This document shows, piece after piece, positions 16,778 to 25,714 of a stretch of 64,000 nt of DNA. The notes beneath the pieces were generated by a model that was not told the DNA's origin, did no database searches, and worked only from the letters and a program-made list of their open reading frames with translations. The translations under genes were made by a program, and so were the position numbers. This stretch comes from Pseudomonadales bacterium (GTDB lineage Bacteria > Pseudomonadota > Gammaproteobacteria > Pseudomonadales > Halieaceae): contig JACKNU010000002.1 of assembly GCA_024234675.1 (NCBI GenBank), forward strand, positions 1-64,000, read 5' to 3'. The first letter of the stretch is position 1. Each line of letters starts with the position of its first letter.

Positions 16778-17842
16778 TTAGTGAGCCCCACTGGCTGCCG
16801 CGGCATCGTAGAAGCGCGGGCTGGGATTCTCCGGCTCGCTGCGCACCTCGCGTTGTTCCGGTTCGATACCGAGGCGGGAGAACAGTGCCATATCCTTGTT
16901 GGCCCGGGGGTTGGGCGTGGTCAGCAGTTTCTCGCCGTAAAAGATGGAATTGGCGCCGGCGAAATAGGCCAGCGCATGCATCTGCTCATTCATTTCCTCC
17001 CGGCCCGCCGACAGGCGCACGTGAGAGGCGGGCATCATGATGCGCGCCACGGCGATGGTGCGGATAAACTCGAAGGGGTCCAGGTCGGCTTCATTTTCCA
17101 GAGGGGTTCCCGGCACCCGCACCAGCATGTTTACCGGCACGCTTTCCGGGTGTTGCGGCAGGTTTGCCAGCTGTTGTAACAGACCGGCGCGATCGCTCTG
17201 CTGTTCACCCATGCCCACAATACCGCCACTGCAGACCTTCATGCCGGCTTCGCGCACATACTCCAGCGTTTCCAGGCGGTCGTTGTAGGTGCGGGTGGTA
17301 ATGATATCGCCGTAAAACTCGGGCGAGGTATCCAGGTTGTGGTTGTAGTAATCCAGGCCGGCCTCGGCCAGTTGCCCGGCCTGCTCACGGGTGAGCATAC
17401 CCAGGGTCATGCAGCTCTCCAGGCCCAGTTCGCGCACCCCCTCGACCATCGCCACCACCTGGGGCATGTCCCGGGGCTTGGGGCAGCGCCAGGCCGCACC
17501 CATGCAGAAGCGGGTCGCGCCGCTGGCCTTGGCCGCCCTGGCCTGCTCCAGCACCTTTTCCACCGCCATCAGTTTTTCCACTTCCAGGCCCGTGTCGTAA
17601 CGGGTGCTCTGGGGGCAGTAGGCGCAGTCCTCGGGACAGGCGCCGGTTTTGATGGAAAGCAATGTGCTCACCTGTACCTGGTTCGGGTCAAAATAGCGAC
17701 GGTGGATACTTTGCGCCCTGAAGAGCAGGTCATTGAAGGGGAGTGCGAACAGGGCTTCCACCTCCGGGCGTGCCCAGTCATGGCGAATTTCGGGTTGATG
17801 CCCCGCTGTTTCCACAGGGGTCGTGGTGGCGGCTGTAGACAT
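16778..17842 (-). CDS. bioB: Biotin synthase
   Basis: BioB is a radical-SAM enzyme that inserts sulfur into dethiobiotin. The 354-residue protein carries the [4Fe-4S] motif CPEDCAYC (C69, C73, C76) and further family blocks such as GAAWRCPK and YNHNLDTSPE. It is the first gene of the bioB-F-HC-D operon, and the start MSTAATTTPV agrees with the open frame. A palindromic BirA-type operator lies 56-88 bases upstream, so transcription is probably repressed by biotinyl-AMP-loaded BirA. Confidence 0.97.
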   Translation of the reverse strand: MSTAATTTPVETAGHQPEIRHDWARPEVEALFALPFNDLLFRAQSIHRRYFDPNQVQVSTLLSIKTGACPEDCAYCPQSTRYDTGLEVEKLMAVEKVLEQARAAKASGATRFCMGAAWRCPKPRDMPQVVAMVEGVRELGLESCMTLGMLTREQAGQLAEAGLDYYNHNLDTSPEFYGDIITTRTYNDRLETLEYVREAGMKVCSGGIVGMGEQQSDRAGLLQQLANLPQHPESVPVNMLVRVPGTPLENEADLDPFEFIRTIAVARIMMPASHVRLSAGREEMNEQMHALAYFAGANSIFYGEKLLTTPNPRANKDMALFSRLGIEPEQREVRSEPENPSPRFYDAAAASGAH

Positions 17843-17897
17843 GGCTGATCCATATGAGAGGGAAGGAATGCTGGTAATGATAACCTCGGCCCACCCG

Positions 17898-17930
17898 CTG
17901 TCAACCCGCGAGACGACGGGTGGTTAACAG
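17898..17930. promoter_or_regulatory. BirA-type biotin operator
   Basis: CTGTCAACC (17898-17906) and GGTTAACAG (17922-17930) form 9-base inverted arms with one mismatch, separated by exactly 15 bases. The proteobacterial BirA consensus, from memory, is TTGTAAACC-N14-16-GGTTTACAA; each arm keeps seven of nine positions. The site lies in the divergent bioB/comF gap. Confidence 0.75.
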
Positions 17931-17943
17931 CCTGGGGGCCGCC

Positions 17944-18666
17944 ATGCTGGAGGGCCTGTTCCCCACCTACTGTGTGCTCTGCGGACTGCGCAGCCTGCGC
18001 CCGATGCCGCTGTGCGGGTCCTGCGAGGCCGAACTGCAGGCCAACAGCCACTGCTGCAGCCGCTGTGCCATTCCCCTGTCTCCCGTGCGCAGCGGATCGA
18101 AGGGAGAACCGGCGCCGCCCGGGCTCTGCGGGCGCTGCCTGCAAGCCCCACCCCCGTTCCAGCGGGTGGTGGCGCCCTGGCTGTACTGCGAGAGCCTGGC
18201 ACACATCATTCACCGCTGGAAATTCAGCGGCGAGACCCGGCTGACACCCCTGCTGGCACAGCTGTGGCTGCGCCAGTCCGCCGCGCCGGATCCGGTGGAC
18301 ATCCTGCTGCCGGTACCGCTGCACTGGCGCCGGCTGTGGTGGCGAGGATTCAACCAGGCGGAGCTGCTGGCCAGGCAACTGCGCAGCCTGGCGCCGGATA
18401 TCCGCGCAGCGCGCCTGGATTGCCGTTCGGTGCGGCGCCGACGGGCCGGTACCGCCCAGGCCCGCGCCGGGGCCGCCCAGCGCATCGCCAACATGCGGGA
18501 CGCCTTTACAGCCCACGGTCGCTATGCCAACCTGCGCATCGCCATCGTGGATGACGTGCTGACCACCGGCGCCACGGCCGCCGCCCTGGCCGGGGTGCTG
18601 CGCGGCGCCGGAGCAAGTCACGTGGAAGTATGGTGTCTGGCGCGTACCCCCGCCCCGGACACCTGA
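17944..18666 (+). CDS. comF: ComF family phosphoribosyltransferase-like protein
   Basis: ComF proteins act in DNA uptake during natural transformation, interacting with the single-strand DNA machinery. From the ATG at 17944 the protein has 240 residues. The N-terminus has paired zinc cysteines (CVLCG, CGSC, CSRC, CGRC), and the C-terminus has the PRPP-loop motif IVDDVLTTGAT. A GTG at 17920 would add eight residues but lies inside the BirA operator, so the ATG start MLEGLFPTYC, typical of the family, is preferred. It is divergent from bioB, as in Pseudomonas, and heads a run into modABC and srkA. Confidence 0.9.
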   Translation: MLEGLFPTYCVLCGLRSLRPMPLCGSCEAELQANSHCCSRCAIPLSPVRSGSKGEPAPPGLCGRCLQAPPPFQRVVAPWLYCESLAHIIHRWKFSGETRLTPLLAQLWLRQSAAPDPVDILLPVPLHWRRLWWRGFNQAELLARQLRSLAPDIRAARLDCRSVRRRRAGTAQARAGAAQRIANMRDAFTAHGRYANLRIAIVDDVLTTGATAAALAGVLRGAGASHVEVWCLARTPAPDT

Positions 18667-18704
18667 GGCAAGGGATTCCCTGAAAGCAGAGGCCGGACCC
18701 CACA

Positions 18705-19415
18705 ATGCATCGTTATCTGCTGCTGTTCGCGCTGCTGATCCCTGGTCCCGGACATGGCGCAGAGCCGGTCAGGGTTGCCGTGGCGGCCAATTTTCGCGCC
18801 ACCCTGGAGCAGCTCAACCCGCTCTTTCAACAGCAGACCGGTTATCAGGTAGAACTGAGCTCTGCTTCCACCGGGGTACTGGTCAGCCAGATCCTGCACG
18901 GAGCCCCCTTTGACCTGTTCTTCTCGGCAGACCGGCAGGCGGCCTTTGTAGTAGCGGACGCCGGCGTCGCCACACCCCGGGACCAACCCTTTTGTTACGC
19001 CGTGGGCACGCTGGTCCTGGCCGGTGGCAACGGCCGGCTGTCGCAGCTCGGCGACCCGGCACTCAGCCTCGCCATTGCCAACCCGGCGACGGCGCCCTAC
19101 GGGGCCGCGGCAATGGCCGTGCTGGAGCGCCCGGAATTCAGGGAGGGCCGCGACCGCAAGCTGCTGCGCGGCGCCAATGTATTGCAGGCCTACCAGTTCT
19201 GGCACAGCGGCGCGGCCGACCTCGCCCTGTTACCGGCGGCGATGGCACCCCGGGCAACGCCTGTTCCCCCCGCCTGGCATCGGCCTCTGGAGCAATTCGC
19301 GCTGGCCCTGCGGCCCCCTGCCGACCATCCCGCCCTGAACAGCTACCTGAACTGGATCAGAAGTGATACGGTGCGGGCACTGATAACCGACGCCGGCTAC
19401 CAACCTTGTCCCTGA
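18705..19415 (+). CDS. modA: Molybdate-binding periplasmic protein
   Basis: ModA captures molybdate (or tungstate) in the periplasm for the ModBC importer. The 236-residue precursor has a signal peptide with probable cleavage after GHGA near residue 19. The mature start VRVAVAANF and the SSASTGVL stretch are typical ModA ligand-loop regions. It begins 38 bases after comF and overlaps modB by ten bases, so modABC is one transcription unit. No ModE gene or ModE-like operator was seen nearby. Confidence 0.93.
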   Translation: MHRYLLLFALLIPGPGHGAEPVRVAVAANFRATLEQLNPLFQQQTGYQVELSSASTGVLVSQILHGAPFDLFFSADRQAAFVVADAGVATPRDQPFCYAVGTLVLAGGNGRLSQLGDPALSLAIANPATAPYGAAAMAVLERPEFREGRDRKLLRGANVLQAYQFWHSGAADLALLPAAMAPRATPVPPAWHRPLEQFALALRPPADHPALNSYLNWIRSDTVRALITDAGYQPCP

Positions 19416-20092
19416 GTACCACCGAGCTCGATGCGATTTACCTGACCCTCGCGCTCGCTACCATCACTACCGTCCTGCTGCTCATACTGGGAACACCCCT
19501 GGCCTGGTGGCTGTCACGCCAACGGGCGCAATGGCCTGCCATCATCGAGGCCGTGGTGGCCATGCCGTTGATACTGCCGCCCACGGTGCTCGGCTTTTAC
19601 CTGCTGTTGCTGTTTGCGCCGGATACCGCACTGGGCCGGGCCTGGGAACAACTTACCGGCAGCCAACTGGCATTCAGTTTCAGCGCACTGGTCATCGGTT
19701 CCGTCATCTATTCACTGCCCTTTGTGGTACAGCCCCTGCAGAGCGCCTTCCAGCGGGTACCGCATACCTTGCTGGACGCCGCGGCGACCCTGGGCGCGTC
19801 GCCACTGGACCGGTTCCGCTCTGTCGTCTTGCCCCTGAGCCGGCGCAGCTTCGTCACGGCTGCCAGTCTCGGCTTTGCCCATACCATCGGCGAGTTCGGC
19901 GTGGTGCTGATGATAGGGGGCAATATCCCCGGCGAGACCCAGGTACTCTCCATCGCCCTCTACGATTATGTTGAATCCCTGCGTTTTGACGAGGCCCACC
20001 GGCTGGCGGCGGGGCTGGTGATCTTCTCCCTGGTCCTGTTGTTCCTGCTGTACCGTCACGATCGCCGTGACAACTGGCGAGTACAGGCGTGA
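19406..20092 (+). CDS. modB: Molybdate ABC transporter permease
   Basis: ModB is the inner-membrane channel of the molybdate importer. The 228-residue protein has about five to six membrane helices and the cytoplasmic EAA loop that docks on ModC (about DAAATLGASPLDRF). The family block GEFGVVLMIGGNIPGET is present. The start is an unusual TTG inside the end of modA, consistent with translational coupling, and the stop overlaps the GTG start of modC. Length is normal. Confidence 0.94.
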   Translation: MSLSTTELDAIYLTLALATITTVLLLILGTPLAWWLSRQRAQWPAIIEAVVAMPLILPPTVLGFYLLLLFAPDTALGRAWEQLTGSQLAFSFSALVIGSVIYSLPFVVQPLQSAFQRVPHTLLDAAATLGASPLDRFRSVVLPLSRRSFVTAASLGFAHTIGEFGVVLMIGGNIPGETQVLSIALYDYVESLRFDEAHRLAAGLVIFSLVLLFLLYRHDRRDNWRVQA

Positions 20093-21183
20093 GCGGCCTA
20101 TCCCTGCGCCTGCACTGCACCGGGGAAGCGGACTTCCGGCTGCGACTGGATTGTGAATTGCCCGCTGCGGGCATCACCGCGATCTACGGGCCCAGCGGCA
20201 GCGGCAAGAGCACGCTGCTGGACTGCATTGCCGGTTTGCGGCGGCCCGGCGCCGACAGCGTGGTGCGCTTTCGCGATGAATACTGGCAACGGCCGGGCAG
20301 TTTCGTCCCCACCTGGCGACGCCGGGTGGCCTACGTATTCCAGGACGCGCGCCTGTTTCCGCACCTGGATGTCCGGCAGAACCTGCATTACGCACTGCGT
20401 CGCCGGCATCGCGATAACGGCATCGGCCTGCAACAGGTGATCAGCTGGCTGCAACTGGATGAATTGCTGGCGCACGACCCGGGCGCCCTGTCCGCGGGAC
20501 AGGGACAGAGGGTGGCGATAGCCCGCGCCCTGCTGTCGGCCCCCGACCTGTTGCTGCTGGACGAACCCCTGGCCAATCTCGATCACACCGCCAGCCAGCA
20601 GTGTATAGTCCAGCTGCGGCAATTGGCCGACGAGCTGGACTTGCCCATGCTGTACGTAAGCCACGATATAGAGGAAGTCAGTCAGCTGGCAGACCAGTTG
20701 GTGTTATTGCAGGACGGCTGCCTGGTGGCCCGGGGCTCACTGCTGGAGCTCTGCAGCCGTCTGGATACCCGCCTGTCCCAGGAAGAGCAGGCGGCGGCCA
20801 TCGTCATCGGCACGGTTGCGCGCCACGATCCCGAATTCTGCCTGACCGAGCTTGCCGTGGAGGGCCAGCCGCTGCTCGTGGGCGGCAATAGCCACGCCAC
20901 GGGCAGCACACGACGGCTGCGCATACCCGCCCGCGACGTCAGCGTATGCCGGCAAAAACCGGCGGACAGCAGCATACTCAACATCCTGCCCGTAGTCCTC
21001 AGCGACATGCAGAACGATGGCGCCTCGAGAGTACTGCTGCGCCTGCAGTTGGGGTCGCAATTCCTGCTGGCCCGTATCACCCGCAAATCGGCCGCGGACC
21101 TGCAACTGCAGGTGGGTGACCACCTCTTCGCCCAGATCAAGAGCGCCGCCCTGCTGATGGAGTCAACTGATACCGGTGAGTGA
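20089..21183 (+). CDS. modC: Molybdate ABC transporter ATP-binding protein
   Basis: ModC powers molybdate import. The 364-residue protein has Walker A GPSGSGKST (34-42), signature LSAGQ (134-138, where most homologues have LSGGE/Q), Walker B LLLLDEP (154-160) and the switch His in YVSHD. Residues about 290-360 form the molybdate-binding TOBE/Mop-like regulatory domain. It starts with GTG inside the end of modB and overlaps the srkA start. The signature change is conservative and probably tolerated. Confidence 0.94.
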   Translation: MSGLSLRLHCTGEADFRLRLDCELPAAGITAIYGPSGSGKSTLLDCIAGLRRPGADSVVRFRDEYWQRPGSFVPTWRRRVAYVFQDARLFPHLDVRQNLHYALRRRHRDNGIGLQQVISWLQLDELLAHDPGALSAGQGQRVAIARALLSAPDLLLLDEPLANLDHTASQQCIVQLRQLADELDLPMLYVSHDIEEVSQLADQLVLLQDGCLVARGSLLELCSRLDTRLSQEEQAAAIVIGTVARHDPEFCLTELAVEGQPLLVGGNSHATGSTRRLRIPARDVSVCRQKPADSSILNILPVVLSDMQNDGASRVLLRLQLGSQFLLARITRKSAADLQLQVGDHLFAQIKSAALLMESTDTGE

Positions 21184-22156
21184 GCATCCCTACGACAGGC
21201 TGGGCCCCGACCTGGTCATCGACGCGGTGGAATCCGCAGGCTATCTCAGCGACGCCCGCTTGCTGGCCCTGAACAGCTACGAGAACCGGGTCTACCAGGT
21301 GGGCATGGAACACGGCGAACCGCTGATCGCCAAGTTCTACCGCCCGGAGCGCTGGAGCGACGCCCAGATCCTGGAGGAACACCAGTTCAGCCTGGAGCTG
21401 CGGGATGCCGATATCTCCGTGATAGCGCCCCTGGTGGACACGGCCGGCCACACCCTGCACGAGTTCGAGGGTTTTCGCTTCGCGCTGTTCCAGCGCCGCG
21501 GCGGCCACCCGCCGGAACTGGATAACTTCGACAATCTGCTGGTGCTGGGCAGAACCCTGGGCCGAATCCATGCGGTGGGGCGCTCGCAACCCTTCGAGAC
21601 CCGCCAGCAGATCACGGTTGAGCGCATGTTGACCGCCAGCCGCGAGTTTCTGCTGGACGGGTTTATCCCCGCAGCGCTGCGACCGGCCTATAGCACACTC
21701 ACCAGTGACCTGTTGCAGGCCGTGACGGCTATCTACGCCGAGGTGCGCCCCACCGACATGATACGGGTGCACGGGGACTGCCATGTGGGGAATATCCTGT
21801 GGCGCGATGATACCGCCCATTTCGTCGATCTGGACGATTGCTGCACGGCGCCGGCCATACAGGACCTGTGGATGTTCCTCAGCGGTGACCGCCCCTATCG
21901 CCAGCTACAGCTGGCGGAGCTGGTGGAGGGTTATTCCGAGTTCTGCGATTTCGACCCCCGCCAGTTGCGCTGGCTGGAAGCCCTGCGCACCCTGCGCCTG
22001 TGCCACTACGCCGCCTGGCTGGCGCGCCGCTGGAACGACCCGGCCTTTCCCCGCAGCTTCACCTGGTTCAACACCGAGCGCTACTGGGCCGATCACATCC
22101 TGGAGTTGCGGGAGCAGATGTCGGCCCTGCAGGAAGAGCCGTTGCGCCTGTTGTGA
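21176..22156 (+). CDS. srkA: Stress response kinase A (YihE family)
   Basis: SrkA is an APH/choline-kinase-fold Ser/Thr kinase that in E. coli counters programmed death under stress and helps Cpx-dependent survival. The 326-residue protein keeps the ATP lysine region LIAKFYRPERW, the catalytic block HGDCHVGN (D201) and the metal-binding FVDLDD (D218). It starts with GTG overlapping the modC stop region by eight bases, so it is translated as the last gene of comF-modABC-srkA. It meets the acyltransferase gene tail-to-tail ten bases on. Confidence 0.92.
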   Translation: MSEHPYDRLGPDLVIDAVESAGYLSDARLLALNSYENRVYQVGMEHGEPLIAKFYRPERWSDAQILEEHQFSLELRDADISVIAPLVDTAGHTLHEFEGFRFALFQRRGGHPPELDNFDNLLVLGRTLGRIHAVGRSQPFETRQQITVERMLTASREFLLDGFIPAALRPAYSTLTSDLLQAVTAIYAEVRPTDMIRVHGDCHVGNILWRDDTAHFVDLDDCCTAPAIQDLWMFLSGDRPYRQLQLAELVEGYSEFCDFDPRQLRWLEALRTLRLCHYAAWLARRWNDPAFPRSFTWFNTERYWADHILELREQMSALQEEPLRLL

Positions 22157-22166
22157 TATACCGCCG

Positions 22167-22889
22167 CTACAGGCGGGAAGCCGGGTACACCACCGACCAC
22201 AACCAGCGCCAGAAGCTGTTGCCGGCCAGCACTTCCCGATTGATCGCATCGAAGAACCGCTCCAGTTCGGCAGGGTCCGCAAAATAGTCCATGCGGGTGG
22301 TAAAGCCGCGCTCCGGGTCCAGGTCCTTTACCACCCGGGCGGGGTTCCCCGCCACCACCACATTGGCGGGCACGTCCCTGGTCACCACCGCGCGGGCGGC
22401 CACCACGCTGTTTGCCCCGATGCTCACTCCCTTGAGAACCGTGGCGTGATCCCCCAGCCAGACGTTGTCGCCAATACGCACCGGCGTGGCCCGCTCCGCG
22501 CGCCGGGTGCGATCGTAGATCGTGTGCCAGTCGGAGTCAGTCACATAGGCGCCGTTGGCCAGCATCACGCCATCGCCGAGCACCACCTCGTCACTGGCGC
22601 TGATCCGCGAGCCGGGGCTCATCAGTACACAGTCGCCGATCTGCACCCGGCCCTCGCCATCGGCCCGGCCCCATACACCGATCTCCACCCGGTTTCCCGG
22701 TTCACCGATAGCGGTAAAGCAGCGCCCTATATGAATGTTGTTACCCGATATACTCACGTACCAGGGTTTCATGATGGTGTGGTACGGCCCCAGGGACGCG
22801 CACTCGGGACGCAGGAAATACTCCGCATACCAGGTACGGAAATTCAGGTAAAACCTTTTCAGCCAGTAGGGTCGCAGGTCTGCTCGCAT
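22167..22889 (-). CDS. Hexapeptide-repeat O-acetyl/acyltransferase
   Basis: The 240-residue protein is built of left-handed beta-helix hexapeptide repeats (about 90-200), including VRIGDNVWLGDHATVLKGV and the coil end VVVAGNPARVVK. These are typical of sugar or xenobiotic O-acetyltransferases. A His near the middle (VTDSDWHTIYD) sits where the catalytic His is found in this fold. The frame is open to 22964, but the ATG at 22889 (MRADLRPYWLKR) gives a more natural start. The acceptor is unknown. It is divergent from the methyltransferase gene. Confidence 0.82.
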   Translation of the reverse strand: MRADLRPYWLKRFYLNFRTWYAEYFLRPECASLGPYHTIMKPWYVSISGNNIHIGRCFTAIGEPGNRVEIGVWGRADGEGRVQIGDCVLMSPGSRISASDEVVLGDGVMLANGAYVTDSDWHTIYDRTRRAERATPVRIGDNVWLGDHATVLKGVSIGANSVVAARAVVTRDVPANVVVAGNPARVVKDLDPERGFTTRMDYFADPAELERFFDAINREVLAGNSFWRWLWSVVYPASRL

Positions 22890-23002
22890 GTTCTGTGGGT
22901 TCCACTGTGGATGTTGGCGATGTCGGGGTTTATCATCGCAGCGGCGGCGCCTGACGGCAAACACCTGCCCGCACTACCATTGGCCAACGGATTTTCCAGA
23001 CC

Positions 23003-23737
23003 TTGCATACCCACTCCCGCCAGGTTGTCAGCAACCAGCAGTACCTGCACCCGCGGCTGGCGGAAGTGGTCCTCAGGCACCTGCGGGCGGGCTACAAAAA
23101 GCCGGTGGCGCCCCACAGTGCCGCGGCCTTCGGGCAACTGCTGCAAGCGCTGGCGACGACACCCAGGCCGCTGGTGCTGGACTCTTTCTGCGGTACCGGT
23201 CACAGCACAGCCGACCTGGCGCGGCGCCATCCGCAACACCTGGTGGTTGGCGTGGACAAGTCCGCCAGGCGGCTGGCCAGGCACCCGCACACCGCCGCTA
23301 CGGACTACCTGTTGCTGCAGGCCGACTGCGCGGACATCTGGCAGTTGCTGGCGATGCACGGGCTCAGCGTGGACTACCACTACCTGCTCTACCCCAACCC
23401 CTGGCCCAAGGCGGCGCACCTGCAGCGCCGGGTACACGGACACGGGAGTTTTCCCCTGTTGTTGCGACTCGCCTCCGGCGGCACCCCCGGCTGCATCGAG
23501 TTGCGCAGCAACTGGCAGGTCTACGTTGAGGAGTTCGGTATCGCCATGCACCTGGCGGGGGTGCCGGGCCGGGTAGCGCGGCTGCCCTCCGGCCCGGCCC
23601 TGACCCTGTTCGAGCGCAAGTATCGCGACAGCGGCCATGATTTATGGCGCTACAGCAGTACCGCGCGACGCCAGCCCGGGGCGGAGGGCAGGCGCCTCGC
23701 CGGCGATAACAGCGCCGCAAGGCCGGGGCCGCCGTGA
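23003..23737 (+). CDS. TrmB-like SAM-dependent methyltransferase
   Basis: The 244-residue protein resembles tRNA (guanine-46-N7)-methyltransferase TrmB: SAM motif LDSFCGTGHSTADLA near 59-73, GVDKSARR, and the signature YPNPWPK where canonical TrmB has FPDPWPK. The Asp-to-Asn change and shortened C-terminal part suggest a paralogue, perhaps with a different substrate. The start is TTG at 23003 and no good ATG is available. It is read just before cysE. Whether a canonical trmB exists elsewhere cannot be seen here. Confidence 0.75.
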   Translation: MHTHSRQVVSNQQYLHPRLAEVVLRHLRAGYKKPVAPHSAAAFGQLLQALATTPRPLVLDSFCGTGHSTADLARRHPQHLVVGVDKSARRLARHPHTAATDYLLLQADCADIWQLLAMHGLSVDYHYLLYPNPWPKAAHLQRRVHGHGSFPLLLRLASGGTPGCIELRSNWQVYVEEFGIAMHLAGVPGRVARLPSGPALTLFERKYRDSGHDLWRYSSTARRQPGAEGRRLAGDNSAARPGPP

Positions 23738-23785
23738 CCTGCGGCGCCATCTGGGCTAGAGTGACGGTATTGAGGAGAAATGCAG

Positions 23786-24604
23786 ATGTCTACAGCTGTC
23801 AACGACCCACTATGGGATCGCATTCGAGAGGAAACCGTGCGTCACGCCGGGGAGGAACCGGTGCTGGCCAGCTTTCTTCACGCCACTATCATCAATCACC
23901 CCACGCTGGAGTGCGCGCTGAGCTTTCACCTGGCCCATCAACTGGACAGCCCCACAGCGTCTTCCCTGCTGCTGCGGGACGTCATCCTGCAGGCCTTCGA
24001 GAGCGATGATTCCATCCGGGAGGCCATCCGGGCAGACCTGCAGGCGGTGCTGGACCGCGACTCCGCCTGCCACGAACTGTATGTGCCGTTCCTGTATTTC
24101 AAGGGTTTTCACGCCCTGCAGACCCAGCGAGTGGCGCACTGGTTGTGGAACTGCGGCCGGCAGTCCCTGGCGCTGTTTTTCCAGAATCGCATGACCACCA
24201 CCTTCGGCGTAGACATCCACCCGGCTGCCCGCATGGGTAAGGGGGTCATGCTCGACCACGCCACCGGGCTGGTCATCGGTGAGACCGCCGTGGTCGGCAA
24301 CAACGTTTCCATTCTGCAGTCGGTGACCCTGGGAGGCACTGGCAAGGACGAGGGCGATCGCCATCCCAAGATCGGCGATGGCGTCCTGATCAGTGCCGGC
24401 GCCAAGATCCTGGGCAATATTCACGTGGGGGAGGGCGCCAAGGTCGGCGCGGGCAGCGTGGTTCTGGAAGATGTCCCACCGCATACCACGGTGGCCGGGG
24501 TGCCGGCAAAGATCGTCGGCCGGCCCGCCACCGACCAGCCGGCGCTGGATATGAACCACGATTTCTGCTGCGACGAGGCCGCAGCGAAGCAGATGGCGGG
24601 CTGA
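23786..24604 (+). CDS. cysE: Serine O-acetyltransferase
   Basis: CysE makes O-acetylserine from serine and acetyl-CoA, the first step of cysteine synthesis, and is usually feedback-inhibited by cysteine. The 272-residue protein has an N-terminal helical domain and a left-handed beta-helix (about 140-250) with GVDIHPAARMG, MLDHATG and GGTGKDEGDRHPKIG, all CysE signatures. Two in-frame ATGs lie six bases apart; the AGGAG site is eight bases from the second (23786) but only two from the first, so the second is preferred. It converges on hemE. Confidence 0.94.
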   Translation: MSTAVNDPLWDRIREETVRHAGEEPVLASFLHATIINHPTLECALSFHLAHQLDSPTASSLLLRDVILQAFESDDSIREAIRADLQAVLDRDSACHELYVPFLYFKGFHALQTQRVAHWLWNCGRQSLALFFQNRMTTTFGVDIHPAARMGKGVMLDHATGLVIGETAVVGNNVSILQSVTLGGTGKDEGDRHPKIGDGVLISAGAKILGNIHVGEGAKVGAGSVVLEDVPPHTTVAGVPAKIVGRPATDQPALDMNHDFCCDEAAAKQMAG

Positions 24605-24630
24605 TTCCCCGCCGCCGGCGCCGGTTGCTT

Positions 24631-25701
24631 TCAGTCCACCAGGTGATACTGGGGCGAGAGTTCCTGCACCGCATCCACAAAGGCGGTCACGTGATCGGGG
24701 TTTACCCCGGGTGTAATGCCGTGGCCGAGATTGAACACATGGCCGGGGCCATGGCCGTAGCCCGCCAGGATTGACGCCACCTCTTCCCTGATACGGGCGG
24801 GGGAGGCATACAGCATGCTCGGGTCCATATTCCCCTGCAGGGCCACCCGGTCACCCACCAGCTGCCGGGCAACGCCGATATCCGTGGTCCAGTCGATGCC
24901 CACCGCCTGGGCGCCGCAATCGGCAATGGCATTGAGCCACTGGCCGCCGCCCTTGGTAAATACGATAACCGGTACCCTGCGGCCATCCGCCTCGGCGGGC
25001 AGCCGGGATATGACCCGCTGCATATATTTCAGGGAAAACTCCCGATAGGTGGCGGCAGTGAGACTACCTCCCCAGGTGTCGAAGATCTGCACAGCCTGGG
25101 CACCTGCCCTGATCTGGGCGCCGAGATAATCGGCCACCGCATCGGCCAGCAGGGACAACAACTGGTTCATCAATTCCGGCCGGTCATAGGCCATGGCCTT
25201 GACGCGGGCGAAATCCCTGGAGGAACCGCCTTCCACCATGTAGGTGGCCAGGGTCCAGGGGCTGCCGGAAAAGCCGATAAGCGGCACCTGTCCGTTCAGC
25301 TCGCGGCGTATGGTGCGCACCGCCGCCATGACATAGCCCAGGTCGTCCTCCGCCGAGATGGTTTTGAGCCCGGCGAGATCCGCCTCGCTGCGCACGGTCT
25401 TGCGAAACTTGGGCCCCTCGCCCTCCTCGAAGTACAGGCCCAGGCCCAGGGCATCGGGTACCGTGAGGATATCGGAGAACAGTATGGCGGCGTCCATGGG
25501 ATAGCGGCGCAGTGGCTGCAGGGTCACTTCACAGGCCAGTTCATCGTTCTTGCACAGGTCCAGGAAAGACCCGGCCCGTTTGCGGGTGGCCCGGTATTCC
25601 GGCAGGTAGCGCCCCGCCTGGCGCATCATCCACACGGGAGTGCGGTCCACCGGCTGCCGCAGCAGGGCGCGCAGGAAACGATCATTTTTCAGTTCAGTCA
25701 T
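24631..25701 (-). CDS. hemE: Uroporphyrinogen decarboxylase
   Basis: HemE removes four carboxyl groups from uroporphyrinogen III to give coproporphyrinogen III in heme synthesis. The 356-residue protein has the signature RTPVWMMRQAGRYLPEYR near the N-terminus, with the substrate-binding Arg residues and the conserved Asp in LFSDILTVPDALG. Length is standard. It follows gltD after 13 bases as the last gene of the minus-strand block from pilM, matching Pseudomonas order. Confidence 0.97.
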   Translation of the reverse strand: MTELKNDRFLRALLRQPVDRTPVWMMRQAGRYLPEYRATRKRAGSFLDLCKNDELACEVTLQPLRRYPMDAAILFSDILTVPDALGLGLYFEEGEGPKFRKTVRSEADLAGLKTISAEDDLGYVMAAVRTIRRELNGQVPLIGFSGSPWTLATYMVEGGSSRDFARVKAMAYDRPELMNQLLSLLADAVADYLGAQIRAGAQAVQIFDTWGGSLTAATYREFSLKYMQRVISRLPAEADGRRVPVIVFTKGGGQWLNAIADCGAQAVGIDWTTDIGVARQLVGDRVALQGNMDPSMLYASPARIREEVASILAGYGHGPGHVFNLGHGITPGVNPDHVTAFVDAVQELSPQYHLVD

Positions 25702-25714
25702 GAATTATAGACAC

